The notes beneath the pieces were generated by a model. The model made no database searches. It had not been told where the DNA came from and saw only the letters and a list, made by a program, of their open reading frames with translations. A DNA stretch of 64,000 bases from Metapseudomonas otitidis. GTDB taxonomy: Bacteria; Pseudomonadota; Gammaproteobacteria; Pseudomonadales; Pseudomonadaceae. Both the position numbers and the translations under genes were made by a program. Shown here one piece after another: positions 1 through 12,100 of this stretch. How positions within the stretch are numbered: position 1 is the first letter of the stretch; every line of letters begins with the position of its first letter. The stretch lies in NCBI RefSeq assembly GCF_900111835.1, contig NZ_FOJP01000026.1, positions 1-64,000 on the forward strand. Reading direction: 5' to 3'.

Positions 1-164
1 CAGCGCAACTGTTCGGTGGGCCGGCGTTCTGAGCAAGATTCGCAGATTGCCCAGGTCGTTCGTGAGGTACGGATGCGACAACCCTGCCTGGGAACTCAGG
101 CCAGGACCGTTCCATGTGGAGCGGGATCGCCTGTTTCGGGTACTGGTGGATGGCACTGAAATAC
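1..164. other. Left-edge region with no recognisable gene
   Basis: I see no supportable gene here. A short plus-strand frame runs from the window edge to a stop at 30-32 and could be the last residues (AQLFGGPAF) of a gene lying mostly outside the window, but nine residues cannot identify it. The open frame starting at 47 runs through the terminator hairpin and over the end of gspD and looks like chance. Confidence 0.4.
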
Positions 165-195
165 AAAACGCCCGAGGCGGTGCATCGGGCGTTTT
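165..195 (-). terminator. Rho-independent terminator of the gspC-gspD operon
   Basis: A perfect 11-bp inverted repeat (AAAACGCCCGA at 165-175 and TCGGGCGTTTT at 185-195) encloses a 9-nt loop. Read on the minus strand the GC stem ends in TTTT and continues TTTTGTATTTC. It lies 57 bp beyond the gspD stop codon, in the right place to end gspC-gspD transcription. The stem has A on one side and T on the other, so it may also work in the opposite direction. Confidence 0.85.
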
Positions 196-251
196 GAGGC
201 CTGGAGTCTGGCTCGAGAGGTGTAAACCTATTTCAGGACTAGACAAATCAA

Positions 252-2195
252 TCACTGTGGCGGTGGCGGTACGGATTTGATCTTCAACTCCTTCTCCGCA
301 CTGTTGATGCGTTCCGGCAGAGTGGGCACACCTTTGGCGATATCTTGGTCGGTATAACGGAGTTGACGCTCCCGGATGAAGTTATACTTGCCTTCGGTCA
401 GTTGGTCGGCATGGTCGAAGTCATTGATGATGGTCGGCTTGATGAACACCATCAGGTTCTTCTTGCTCACTTCTTTGCGATCACTACGGAACAACTGACC
501 GATGATCGGAATCTTGCCGAGGAAGGGCACCTTATCGCCCGAGTCCCTCACTTCATCCGAGATAAGTCCGCCTAGTACCAGCGTCATGTTGTCTTTGATC
601 AGCACCCGCGTTTCCACCGAGCGCTTGTTGGTCACGATGTCGGCGGCACTGGTGTCACTGGAGACACTGGAAATTTCCTGGTAGACGTTCAAGGTCACTG
701 AGTCCCCTTCGTTGATCTGCGGCTTGATCTTCAGGGTGATACCAACGTCCTGCCGCTCGATGGTCTGGAAGGGGTTCGTGGAAGGGTTCGAGGCGCTAGT
801 AGAGCTACCCGTCACGAAGGGCACGTTCTGACCGACCACTATCTTGCCCTCCTCGTTGTCGAGGGTAACCAGATTCGGCGTAGACAGGATGTTCATCGAG
901 TCATCGGTAGACAAGGTGCGGACCAGAGCCCTCAGTGAGCCGTTGCTGTAAAAGCCCAGGCTCAGTCCGGCATCCAGCTTGGCCGGGTTGCCGCCCGGGA
1001 AGGAGTCGATCGCATTGCCCTTGAGCGACGACTTGAAGCCACCATAGAAACCATCGCCACCGATGGCCCCGTCCGATGTCTTCCACTGCACGCCCAGCTC
1101 GTTGACCTTGTTGTCTGAGACTTCGACGATCACCGCCTCCACCAGCACCTGCGCCCGGCGGATGTCCAGCCGCTGCACTACCCCTTCGACGGTCTTCATG
1201 ATCGCCGGTGGCGCGCTGATCACCAGCGCGTTGGTGGTGTCGTTGGCCTGGATGGAAATCTCCGCCCCGCTGATGCCCACGTCCTTGTCCTGCTTCTGCA
1301 GGCTGGTGGCCACGTTCTGCAGGATCTGCGCGACCTCCGACGCCTTCAGGTAATGCAGGTAGATCACCTGGGTGTCGCGGATGATGTTCCCCGGGCGATC
1401 CAGGTTGGCCAGCACATCGCGCAGCTGCTGGCGTTTGCTCGGGTCACCGGAGATCAGAATGCTGTTGGTGCGCTCATCCACAGACACACTCATCTTACTC
1501 GCGCCCTCGGCGCCGCCGCCCTGGGGCACCAGGTTGCCGAGCATGCTGGAGAGCTCCTTGGCATTGGCGAACTTCAGCGGGATCACGTCGATCTCGAACT
1601 GCCCAGCCCGGTCGATCTCGGACACCAGCTTCAGCAACTGGTTGATGTTGGAGGCCCGGTCGGAAATGATCAGCGCGTTGCTGTCCGGGTAGGCCGCCAG
1701 GTGCCCCACCTGCGGCACCATCGGCCGCAGGATGTTCACCAGCTGCGTCGCCGGCACATGCTGCGTGCGGATTACCCGCACCACCTGCTGGTCATCGTTC
1801 AGCGTATCGTCGTCCACCAGCGGCACGCCGCTCTGCTTGGCGTTGGCGTCCGGGATGACCTTCACCGCGCTGTCCGACTCGATGGCGGAGAACCCGTGCA
1901 CCTGCAGCACCGACAGGAAGACCCGGTAAGCCTCCTCCGGCTTCATCGACTCGTTGGAAATCACCGTCACCTTGCCGGTCACCCGCGGGTCGATGATGAA
2001 GTTCTTGCCGGTCGCCTTGGCGATCCACTCGATGAAGGAGCGGATGTTGGTGTCCTGCATGTTGATCTTCACATCGCTGGCCGCCACGGGTACCTTGGCC
2101 ACCGGATTGTCCTCGGCGTGGGTGCTGGCGAAGGGGGCGAGCAGGCACAAACTGAGCAGCAGGCACGACGGGACTCTGGTGGACACTTCTCTCAC
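252..2195 (-). CDS. gspD: T2SS outer-membrane secretin GspD (XcpQ-like)
   Basis: Forms the multimeric outer-membrane channel through which folded periplasmic substrates leave the cell. The 647-residue product has a Sec signal peptide (hydrophobic LLLSLCLLAPFA, cleavage near STHA/ED), an N0 domain (from about residue 40, VKINMQDTNIRSFIEWI), then the repeated N1-N3 domains, and a secretin core with the conserved end VPFLGKIPIIGQLFR at roughly 555-570. A C-terminal S-domain-like tail follows. Length agrees with P. aeruginosa XcpQ (about 658). The start is GTG at 2195, only 4 bp after the gspC stop; a second in-frame GTG at 2183 is also possible and sits closer to a GA-rich stretch. It is co-transcribed with gspC and followed by a strong terminator. 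The gene itself looks normal; what is unusual is its distance from gspE. Confidence 0.97.
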   Translation of the reverse strand: MREVSTRVPSCLLLSLCLLAPFASTHAEDNPVAKVPVAASDVKINMQDTNIRSFIEWIAKATGKNFIIDPRVTGKVTVISNESMKPEEAYRVFLSVLQVHGFSAIESDSAVKVIPDANAKQSGVPLVDDDTLNDDQQVVRVIRTQHVPATQLVNILRPMVPQVGHLAAYPDSNALIISDRASNINQLLKLVSEIDRAGQFEIDVIPLKFANAKELSSMLGNLVPQGGGAEGASKMSVSVDERTNSILISGDPSKRQQLRDVLANLDRPGNIIRDTQVIYLHYLKASEVAQILQNVATSLQKQDKDVGISGAEISIQANDTTNALVISAPPAIMKTVEGVVQRLDIRRAQVLVEAVIVEVSDNKVNELGVQWKTSDGAIGGDGFYGGFKSSLKGNAIDSFPGGNPAKLDAGLSLGFYSNGSLRALVRTLSTDDSMNILSTPNLVTLDNEEGKIVVGQNVPFVTGSSTSASNPSTNPFQTIERQDVGITLKIKPQINEGDSVTLNVYQEISSVSSDTSAADIVTNKRSVETRVLIKDNMTLVLGGLISDEVRDSGDKVPFLGKIPIIGQLFRSDRKEVSKKNLMVFIKPTIINDFDHADQLTEGKYNFIRERQLRYTDQDIAKGVPTLPERINSAEKELKIKSVPPPPQ

Positions 2196-2199
2196 TCGA

Positions 2200-2865
2200 C
2201 TACTTGTTCTGCGCGAGCTTGCGCTGGACGTATTGCTGGTAAGCGGTGGGTACGCCCTGGCTCGCCACCGCCGGCTCCGGTGCGGCAGGCAGTGAACTGG
2301 CCAGGGTGTCGGTCACCGGTTCGATGTTCTGGGCGACGGGCATGGGGCTTTCCGGCGCCGGGCTGCTGCCGGGCATCTCGCCGAAGCCGCGGAAGCTGAT
2401 CTGCTCCAGCTTGCCATTGCGCTTGAGCGTGATCCGGTGGCTTTCGATGCTCTGCACGGCGATGCCGGGGCGCACCTCTTCACCCGGCTTGAGGATGAGT
2501 GTGCGATCGCCATCTTCCAGGATCACCGTGCTCTGCTCGGCGGGCGCCATGAAGAAGATCGCCGACACCTGCAGGTCCAGGTTGCTCTCGGGCAGCTTCT
2601 CGAGCGCTTCGGCCGCCACCGATTCGGCTTCGGCGCTGGACCCGAACAAACCGAGCAGTCCCTTGCCGAGCGGCGTCGGCCCGTCCTGCGGGCCGGGCTC
2701 GTTCATCGCGCTGGGGGCCAGCACTGGCGGCTGCAGTGCAGCACGCAACTGCAGGCCTTGCCAGATCAAGGCGGTGAGCATGAGAAGGGAGCACAGGGAC
2801 AGCGCCGACAGCTTTGCTGCGCGCGTGGCTGCGAGCTGGTTCAACGTATGGAGGATGGTAGCCAT
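2200..2865 (-). CDS. gspC: T2SS inner-membrane clamp protein GspC (XcpP-like)
   Basis: GspC spans the periplasm and links the inner-membrane platform to the secretin. The product has a short cytoplasmic N-terminus, one membrane segment (about LSALSLCSLLMLTALIWQGL), a Pro-rich linker, the homology-region domain (around LDLQVSAIFFMAPAEQST to ISFRGFG) and a Pro/Ala-rich tail without a PDZ domain, as in XcpP. I place the start at ATG 2865 (MATILHTLNQL, 221 residues) because AGGGAAGAG lies just upstream. An in-frame upstream start at 2892 would add nine residues (MRRHHREEF) but has no better ribosome site. gspD begins 4 bp after the stop, so the two form an operon. The divergent neighbour is the giant gene and not gspE as in P. 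aeruginosa. Confidence 0.95.
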   Translation of the reverse strand: MATILHTLNQLAATRAAKLSALSLCSLLMLTALIWQGLQLRAALQPPVLAPSAMNEPGPQDGPTPLGKGLLGLFGSSAEAESVAAEALEKLPESNLDLQVSAIFFMAPAEQSTVILEDGDRTLILKPGEEVRPGIAVQSIESHRITLKRNGKLEQISFRGFGEMPGSSPAPESPMPVAQNIEPVTDTLASSLPAAPEPAVASQGVPTAYQQYVQRKLAQNK

Positions 2866-2891
2866 AAACTCTTCCCTGTGATGGCGCCGCA

Positions 2892-2920
2892 ATACTATCG
2901 AGTGCTCTTAGGGGTTGAAA
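2892..2920 (-). promoter_or_regulatory. Candidate promoter for gspC-gspD
   Basis: On the minus strand TTTCAA (2915-2920) and TAGTAT (2892-2897) are separated by 17 bp, placed just upstream of the gspC start. The match to the sigma-70 consensus is partial (3/6 and 4/6), so this is a positional suggestion only. Confidence 0.35.
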
Positions 2921-3012
2921 GTCGGGTCAGGACGAGAGGTGGTGTAGGACACTGTTCTTTGATGCCTGTCACGTTCCCCGGTGTTTATGCTCGTTCGATA
3001 TTTCAAAACGCC

Positions 3013-3041
3013 TTGAAAGAAGGGTTTTTCGTGTATAGCAT
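3013..3041 (+). promoter_or_regulatory. Candidate promoter for the giant gene
   Basis: TTGAAA (3013-3018) and TAGCAT (3036-3041) with 17-bp spacing lie about 75 bp upstream of the giant gene's ATG. The intervening DNA is noticeably AT-richer than the gene. The assignment rests on consensus and position only. Confidence 0.35.
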
Positions 3042-3116
3042 CCTGCCATCGAAAAGGCTCTGGCTATTGATGCTATGCGCCTTTATGAAAAATTTAAATG
3101 GAACTTTCCCTGAAAC

Positions 3117-3197
3117 ATGCTGCAAGGATGCCGCCAAACAGGATTTCACCGGATGTTCGCTGCGCTTATTGCGCTAGCGACCCCTGAAGCCTATGCA
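3117..3197 (+). other. Signal peptide of the giant protein
   Basis: Residues 1-27 have a basic start (Arg6, Arg12), a short hydrophobic core (MFAALIALA) and an AYA end compatible with signal peptidase I cleavage before Ser28. No lipobox is present. This predicts Sec export and a soluble periplasmic form before any outer-membrane step. Confidence 0.75.
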
Positions 3198-6100
3198 TCC
3201 GAAATAGACATCCGCACCGCCTCCGCCCTCGGTTCCACCGGCAACGCCGCCGACTACGTCCTTTCCCTCGATGATTGCCGCGACCTGGCAGAAGTCAGCA
3301 TTCCCGCCAGCGGCAAGCGCTTCTTGCCGACCGATGCCACGCGTGACACCGATTCCAGCGTCGCCTGCTCCTTCAGCTTCCGTCTCGAAGGCGGTGACGT
3401 CCTGCAGCCGGCGGTCAAGCTGGTCTACGCCGACGGGCGGATCCAGGACTACAGTGAAACCTTCCAGCAGGAAGCCGTGGCTCCGCAGCTGGAACTCACC
3501 CAGCTGGCGATCGAGAGCCAGGATGGCGAGCAGTACCTGGTGGCCAGCTTCGACGCCCAGGACGACATCGACCTCAGCTACCTCAGCCTCTCTCTAACCG
3601 GCCTGCGCGCCTCTGACCTGCGCGCCGCCGGCGGCGTGGTCAGTCAGGCCGAGCGCAAGGCCTTCCTGCGCATGCCCGAAGCGCGCCGGGTCTTCCCCAA
3701 GGTCGACGGCCAGCAGCGCTACAGCCTGCGCCAGCGCCTGGACGCTCCCCTGAGTGCCGAAGAAGTGGCGCGCAACGCCCTGGTCATGGTCCAGGCGGTC
3801 GCCGTCGATGCTTCCGGCAACCAGAGCAACTTCTCCGACATCCGCTTCATCGGCGAGAGCGTCGAGGAAGCCGCCCGCTCCATCGCTGTACACCCCGATC
3901 GCCTGGTGTTCAGCGACGCCCTGCAGTCGGCCCGCCTGGTTCCCGAGGTCGACTTCGAATTCCGCGGGCCGACCCCCCTGGCCGGTCTGGGTAACGGCAT
4001 CAGCTACCGCTCCTCCAACCCGAACCTGGTGTGGGTGAGCGCCGAAGGCGTTGTCTATCCATTGCAAGAGACCGCCTCCGAGGCGGTCTTTGTTTATGTG
4101 AGCTACCCCGGCCTGCGCGAAGTCAGCCTGCCGGTGAAGGTCGACTACAGCCGCCGCCTCACCGCCCTGCGTTTCGAAGGCCAGGCCGCCGGCCAGCCTC
4201 TGGTGCTGCCGCGCCTCAACGACTTCCAGGCGTTGCCGGCGATCCTCGCGGTATTCGACGACGGCAGCGCTTCGCCACTGGCCGACAGTCTCGCAGTGGA
4301 GCTGCAACTGCCCAACGGCAGCGAAGGCATCCTCGAGCGCAACGACCAGCTGCAACTGCGCGCCCGCGCCCAGGTGCCCGAGCAGAGCCCGATGCTGCTG
4401 CATGCCCGCCTGCAGCGTTACCCGGACATCGGCGTCGACCTCCCGGTCGCCGCCCAGGACGCCGCTCCAGCCGTCGACCTGCAGCCCGAAGCCAGCATCG
4501 CCGTAGGCTCGGTGCTCGAACTCCAGGCCAGCGCCAGCGACGACGTCGGCGTGAAAAGCGTCGAGTTCTGGCTCGACGGCGCCATGGTCGGGCGCCGCCT
4601 GTCCCCGCCTTATTCCCTCAGCCTGCCCATCGAGCAGGAGCTGGAAGGCCGCGCCCTGCGCGTGCGCGCCGTGGCCTTCGACGAAACCGGCAAGAGCCAG
4701 AGCAGCCCCGAGCGCACCGTGCAGGTCGTCGCCAAGAGCGATCCCAAGGTTCCCGACTTCATCCTCGAGTCGCCGGTGGATGCCCAGCGCGTCGTCGAGA
4801 ACAGCCCGCTGCGCGCCGCCATCAGTGTCAACCTGGGCACACTGCCGGATGTCGACTACCAGAGCGGTATCAACCAGGTCGAATACTTTATCGACGGGCG
4901 CAAGGTCGGCGAAACCCGCTTCCCCATCTTCGAGCAGCGTTCGCTGGAGAGCGACCCGAGCAAGACGCAGCTGTTCGAGGTCTGGCAGGCCACTGTTCAA
5001 GTGCCCGAGATCTCCCAGCGGGAAACCAGCATGGCACTCTCCGCTCGTGTGCATGCCCAGAACGGCGCTGTGGCCGACGCCCCGGCCCGCCTGCTGCGCG
5101 TGCTGGAGAACCAGCGGCCCACCGCCCGCATCACCCAGCCCGCGGCCGGCAGCATCGCCACCGTTGGGCAGACCGCCAGCGTCACGGTCGAGGCCACCGA
5201 CGACACCCTCGAAGGCGGTACCGACATCTTCCTGCTGGTCAACGGCGAGGAAGTGCAGTCCTACCGCCACCAGGACCGCGACTACGACGGCACCAAGCTC
5301 GGCCTGCGCAGCACCAGCCACAGCTTCCAGCTGCCAATCAAGCAGGACTGGCTTGGCCGCACCCTGGAACTGCGCGCCCGCGTGGTCGACCTGCACCAGC
5401 AGTCCAACCTCTCCGAGCCCCTGACCCTGCCGGTCAAGGGCGACCAGGCGCCGACCGTATCCTTCAGTCACCCGGTGGAAGGCGCGCACCTGGTCTCTGG
5501 CCAGCCGGTCGAGTTGCGTGCCAATGCCACCGACGACCTGGGCCTGCGCCAGGTCGACTTCTACGTCAACGGCAAGCTGGTTGGCACCGACCTCAAGGCG
5601 CCTTTCGCGGTGATCTACCAGGCGCCGGCCGGTGTGGACAAGGAAACCCCCCTGACCCTCCACGCTGAGGCCATCGACAGCGCCGGCCAGCTGACCCGCA
5701 GCGCGCCGGTCAACGTCACCCTGGGCAAGGACGAGGAAGACCCGGTCATCAATCTTGCCTCACCCTCCATAACCGTCAGCGACGCCGGCGACGACCTGGC
5801 CCCGGTGGTCGAGGACAGCACCTTCGTGCTCAAGGTCACCGGCTACGACAACGTCGGCGTCGAGCGCCTGGACCTCTACGGCGTGGCCAAGCAGGAAGGC
5901 GTCGGCTTCTACCTCACCGGCAACCCCAACGACCACCTGAGCAGCGCCGATGGCAGCCTCTCGGTGCAGGCCATCCCCGGTGCCCTCAAGGCCTTCTCCA
6001 CCCTCAAGGTGGTGGCGGCGCCCAAGTTCAAGCACCTCGACGGCGTGCGCTACGACCGCTATCCGATCCGCGTCGTGGCCACCGATGGCACCGGCAACGA

Positions 6101-9100
6101 CAGCGAAGTGAAGGTGCTGATCGGCATCGCCGACGACGCCAAGCCCGAGGTCCGCGGCCTCAACCCGGTGCAAAGCCGCGTCTACAGCCAGGACAGCCTG
6201 CAGGTGGACGTGGTCGCCCACGACGACCGCGCCGTGCACGCACTGGAAGCCAGCCTCTGGGCCGAAGGCGGCAGCGCACCACTGTGGCACAAGCGCATCG
6301 ACCAGCAGGGTGGCCTCGTCATCGGCCCGGATACCGTCAACCGCCTGGTGATCGACCTCAAGCCCCTCAACCTGGGTAACCAGGACCGCGCCCTGCGCCT
6401 GAAGGTCGCCGCCATCGACGACGGCGGCCAGCAGGGCGACAACCGCGAACTGCCCCTGCAGGTCATGGCCGACACTCTCGGCCCGCGCCTGGCCGTGGTC
6501 TCGCCGATCCAAGGCGCACCGCTCTACGCCGGCAACCGCATCCAGGTCCGCCTGCGCGGCGTCGACGACACCCGCCTGGTGGCCTTCAGCGCCCTCAGTG
6601 GCAGCCGCACCCTGTATTCCAAAGCCCTCACCGGCGCCCAGCAGGTCGCCAGCTTCGAAGACAGCTTCGAGATGGAAGTCCCCTCCGACCAGCAGGAACT
6701 GGTGATCGAACTGCGCGGCCGTGACCAGTACGGCAACGATGCCGATCCCACCCTCTGGCGCTTCCCCATTGGCAAAGACCAGCCGCCGAAGATCGCCGTC
6801 CGCGCCCCGGCACCCGGTTCGCGCCTGTACGAGGGCGAAGCCTTCACCGCCCAGGCCCTGGTCACCGACGACCGCCAGGTGAGCCGCGTCGAATTCATCC
6901 TGCGCCAGGGCGGCCAGGTGCAGGTGCTCAAGACCGTCAGCGGCAGCGACCTGGCCAAGTCCCAGGAAGGCTATGTCGGCGCCGCCCTGCGCGTGCCCAA
7001 CAAGGCCGGGGCCGACACCGATATCGCCGTCCGCGCCTACGACAGTGCCAACCAGGTCAGCGAAGCCTCGCTGGAGCTGGAGATCATCGACGACACTGAA
7101 CCGCCGACCCTGCAGCTGAGCAAGCCGGAAGGCGACTTCAGCCTGCCGCCGGGCACCAACTTCCAGATCCAGGGCAGCGCCGGCGACAACCAGTACGTCG
7201 ACAGCCTCGAGCCCCTGCTGATCGACCCTGACACCCGCGAAGAACACGCCGTGGCCTGGGAACTGTTCAGCCGCAAGGACCGTGTCGAGACAGTCAAGGT
7301 GCCCAACCCCGGCACCATCGGCGCCATCCTCGTCGGCCAGCGCTTCTATGCCGACTTCGACGGCCGCCTGCGCCTCACCCCCGAGCTCAGCCGCCGCTAC
7401 GCCGGCAAGGTACTGCAGCTGGTGCTGCGCGCTCGTGACCGCGGCATCAACGAAGCCCGTTCCCCTGCCATCAATATCAAGGTGCTGAGCGACGAGACTG
7501 GCCCGCAGATCAACATCCAGTCGCCGACGGAGCGAATCTTCGAGCGCAAAAACGCAAAGCTGGAAATCAACTTGCAGGACGACACTGCAGTTGCTGCCTA
7601 TGAAGTTCGTCTGCTGGATGAACTGGGAAGGGACGACCTCTTGGCTAAAGCCGATGGTCTCAGTGAGCCGCATGTCAAGATTGGGGCCGGCCCTGACTTG
7701 TCACTCGATATCGAGCGTTATCGTCCGCAGGCTGAACCCATCGGCCTCACCTTGATGGTCAAGGCAAAGGATCTCCTGGGTAACGAAAGCCAGGTGGTTC
7801 GCCGTTTGTTGGTGCAACGCGATATGCCGCCGTTGCTGAGCTGGAAGAATAGCGCTCCGTCGATTCAGCAGCGCGGCACTCCGTTGCGAGGAAGTCTATG
7901 GGTAAAAGACGACTTTAATGACGGGCGAGCTGCGACGCTAACCAGCCACCTGCTAGTGGCCAGCTCCTTGCGTGGGTTGGGCGGTGGGCGGGACACCCTG
8001 GGGTTGACTCGTATCGAGACGACTTTCAAGCAAAACCTCCCTCTCATCAGCATCGCCTATCCTGAGGCCCAGGGCTGGCAGGGCGCTATCCAGTTGAATG
8101 AGCGTCCGGTCTTGGAGGTCAAGAATGATCGATTGGTTTTCGAGGGTGGGCGTGATCCAGTTGTACTGAATAGTCTCAAGGTCGGGCAGCAGACCAGCCG
8201 ATGGCGGGTTGAGACCTACTCCCGCAGTCTTTGCCAAGTGCGGCCTGGAGTACGCGAAGTTGAGGCCACGGATGGTGTTTTGAACCTGGATGCGCTGGGT
8301 GGCACGGATGTAACCCGACTGGAGTTTCGTCCCTTGAGTGGTGCGCCGGCGTTCTTGCATGGCCTTCAGCTAACGTTGCAAGAAACCTTGCAGGCGGATG
8401 TCAGTACTGATGACGGTAGTCGGGCGAGCGGGCGCTATGCGCTGAACGTACTGCTGCGGGACGGTACAGGTGAGGATAGCCAGGTAGCTTTTGTCCAGCT
8501 TGTTGAGAGGGACATCCAAGGGCACCCAGAGGAGCACTACAACTTGCTCCTGCCAGTTCCTGTCGATATCCAGAGTCCCACCTTGAGCCTGATCGGACAT
8601 GCCGTGGATGGTCTTTCCCACGAGCGCGGCGACCTGGTGCTCGGCACCCTGCTGCAACAGCCCCTGCGGGTCGACGAGCAGGCGCCCCAGGCGCGCATCG
8701 TCAGCCCGGTGGCCGGCTCCGTCGCCGTGCCCATGCAGCAGCTGGACCTCAAGACCACCTTCGGCGACGACAGCCTCGGCCTGAAGAGCCTGCGCCTGCT
8801 GGAGAACCGTGGCCGTGTCGTCCACGACCTCGGCACCTACCTCGGCCAGAGCGCCCTGCAACTGCCCTACCGGGTGCCCCGCGAGTTCTCCAGCGGCGAA
8901 CTGGAGCTAACCCTGGTGGCCGAGGACTGGAGCGGTCGCACCGCCGAACACAGCCTGCGCTACCCGCTGGCGGCCAACGAGAAGCCCCGGCTCAGCCTCA
9001 CCGGCTTCAACACCTACTGGGTGGACGGCAAGTACGAGAAGGCCCTCACCGATCCGGCGCGCATCAACTACGGCGAATTCTGGGTGCGGATCAACGAACG

Positions 9101-12100
9101 CTTCCGCCTCGACACCGACCTGCGCGACGACGCCGGCCTCGCCGCCTACCGCATCCTGCGCCTCAAGCGCGACGGCAGCGTCGCCGCCGTGGTCTACGAG
9201 CGCGGCTTCCAGGTCAACTGCCCCGCCGCGCCGCCGCTGCAGGCCGCCGACCAGGCCGAGGTCCTCTTCGACCAGAGCGAGCCCACCGAATACCGCATCG
9301 AACTGACCGACACCTACGGTCATGTCAGCGACCGCACCATCCTGGTCCACCCGCTGACCAACATGGTCCCCGAGGTGCGCATCACCGCCCCGGGCGATGA
9401 GCAGGAGATCGCCGCCGGCACCTTCCGCATCCGCGTCGGCCTGGTGGCCGCGGACGACCGCAAGCTCACCGCCAGCCGCCTCAAGGTCTTCGCCAACGGC
9501 GTGCCGCTGCCGGTGATCGGCTCCAGCGACGGCGTCACCGGTGGCGACAAGGTGGTCGATGCCGCCTTCGCCAGCATCCACGACAGCATCCATGCCCGCT
9601 ACGACAAGTCCATGGCCGACGATTTCGGCCGCAAGGACAGCCCCTACGCGATGCAGCGCACCTTCGTGCTGGAAGTACCCCAAGGCCTGATCCGCCACAA
9701 CGAAGAACTCAAGCTCACCGCCCAGGTCGAGGACTCCGACGGTGCGGTCGGCCTGTTCGAGCGCAAGATCAAGGTGATGGCCGATACCATCAGCCCGAAA
9801 CTGCTGTTCAAGCAGCCCGCCCTCGGCTTCGGCGCCATCGAGGACAGCGACTTCACCCTGGTCTACCAGGCCTTCGACAACGTCAAGGTCAACCGCCTGG
9901 TGCTCTCGCGCGGCTACTCGGTGCGCGTGCGTGGTGAAGCCCAGGACCGCGAGCAGCCCTTCACCGTGGTACGCACCATCGACGGCATCCCTTCCGAGGA
10001 CTACGAGCCGGTCACCACGGTCGACATCGACACCCCTGAATACAGCCAGCTGATCCACGTCGACCGCCTGGCCGAGATCGTCCGCGCCTTCGGCCTGACC
10101 AGCGACCAGATCGAGCGGGTCAGCGTGCGCGTGCGCCTGGAAGGCTTCGACGCGGCCAACAACGCGGTGCTCACCAACAGCTACCCGATCAACATCGACG
10201 CCCGCCCGGTGATCGACGTCGTCGAGCCCGTGCCCGGCGCCAAGGTCGTGGAAGGCAACCCGCTGTACGTCAACGCCAAGGCCTTCGACGACGTCGGCGT
10301 GGAGTACGTGCACCTGCGCGCCACCTACGGCAACGGCCAGCCGCCCTACGAGATGCGCCTGCGCCAGTCGCCCTACAACTTCTCCGTGCCGATGCCCGCC
10401 TTCGACCCGGACAACCCCCAGGCCAACCAGGTGCAGCTCAGCCTGGAGGCGGTGGACACCTACGGCGTCGCCCATGGCGATCTCGACGCCCACCGCGCCG
10501 AGGAACACCTGACGGTGGAAGTCACCCGCGACCAGCTGCCCAGCGTGGTGGTCGGCGCGCCGCAGAACAACAGCGAGACCACCGAAGGCCAGCTGCTGCT
10601 GGTGGAAATCAACGCCGTGGACGACGTCGGCATCGACCGCGTGGTGCTCAACATCGGCGGCCTCAAGGGCGGCGACCGCAGCCTCACCGACATGGTCTTC
10701 CCCTACGAATTCCTCGTCGAAGTGCCCTATGGCCAGGCCGGCACCGACCTCAGCCTCACTGCCAGCGCCCTGGAGCGTCGCGCCGACGGCAAGGGCCGCA
10801 GCGTCAGCACGCCCCAGGCCGTGCGCGTGCGCGTACTGAAGGACGACAAGGCGCCGCAACTGCTGGTCAAGCAGCCGCTGGCCAGTGGTGCCAGCATCGC
10901 CGAGAAGCGCAACCTGCCGTACCAGCTGGAAGTCAGCGACAACGTCCGCGTCGGCTCGGTGAGCCTGGGCCTGTACGTCGACCGTAACGGCGACGGCACC
11001 TTCGCCCCCGAGGAACGCGTCTCCGATCGCCTGCTGCTCACCGGCCCCTATATCGGCAGCCTGCCGGTGGCCAGCATCGCCGACTACCTGGGCCGCACCG
11101 ACACGCTGCCCGAATCCCTGCCGATGCAGCTGCAGATCACCGCCCGCGACCCGGCTGGCAACGAGGCCAAGGAGATCATCCCGGTCAACCTGCTGCGCAA
11201 CCAGCCGCCGGAGGTCAACGCCATCAAGCTACTGGACGCCCGCGGCTTCGCCATGGGCGAGGTCACCGAGCTGACCGAGGGCCGCGGCGTGGTGGTCCAG
11301 GTCCAGGCCAGCGACCCCGAGGTCGGGGTGGACGCCGCCGCGCTCTACTACGCCATCGGCCCGGCCGGCTCCACGCCCAAGTACCAGGCCCTGGGCGAGG
11401 ATTCCGCCGCGCCCTACCAGTTCCACTTCAAGGTGCCCACCGGCCGCGTCGACCAGGTGCTGCGCTTCCGCGCCAAGGCCCGCGACCTCGACGGCTACGA
11501 GTCCGCCATGGTGGACCTGCCGGGCAGCATCCTGATCAAGGCCGACAAACCGCCGCAGGCGCGCATCGTCAAGCCCGACAACGACAACGCCGTGGTGATC
11601 GACGGCCAGGACCTCGAAGTCTTCGTAGAGGCCTTCGACGACCTCGGCCCCGAGGGCATCGACCACGTCACCTTCTACGTCAACGGCGTACCGGTCATCA
11701 CCACCGAGCAGAGCTACGGCCAGCAGGTCGGCAGCCACGCCCAGGACCACGTCTACCGCGCGCGCCTCGCCGCCCCGGCGGGCGTCCAGGGCTTCACCGT
11801 CCAGGCCATCGCCTACGACGCGCTGGGCCAGGCGGGCGAGTCCCAGGTGGTGCGCGTCGGCAAGCTCGAAGACACCGTGGTACCGCGCCTCGCCGTGCTC
11901 TACCCGATCGACAAGGACGTACTGACCATGGGCGAAAGCCTGCGGGCAGTGGTGTCCGTCGAAGACATGGGCGGCGCCATCCAGGACGTCAGCATGCTCT
12001 GGCGCCGCGAATACCAGAACGATGTCGGTGAGTGGACGGTTAAGGACGAGTACCCGCTGACCCTGTTCCGCGACGACCAGCGCCCGCCGGGCGACACCAC

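Noticed and set aside
47-280. Plus-strand open frame of 77 codons at the left edge
   Set aside because: It runs through the terminator hairpin and into the gspD 3' end, with no ribosome site or recognisable product.
2437-3177. Plus-strand frame of 246 codons across gspC and the intergenic region
   Set aside because: Most of it is antisense to gspC. Only its last 30 codons lie outside a known gene and are discussed as a possible leader.
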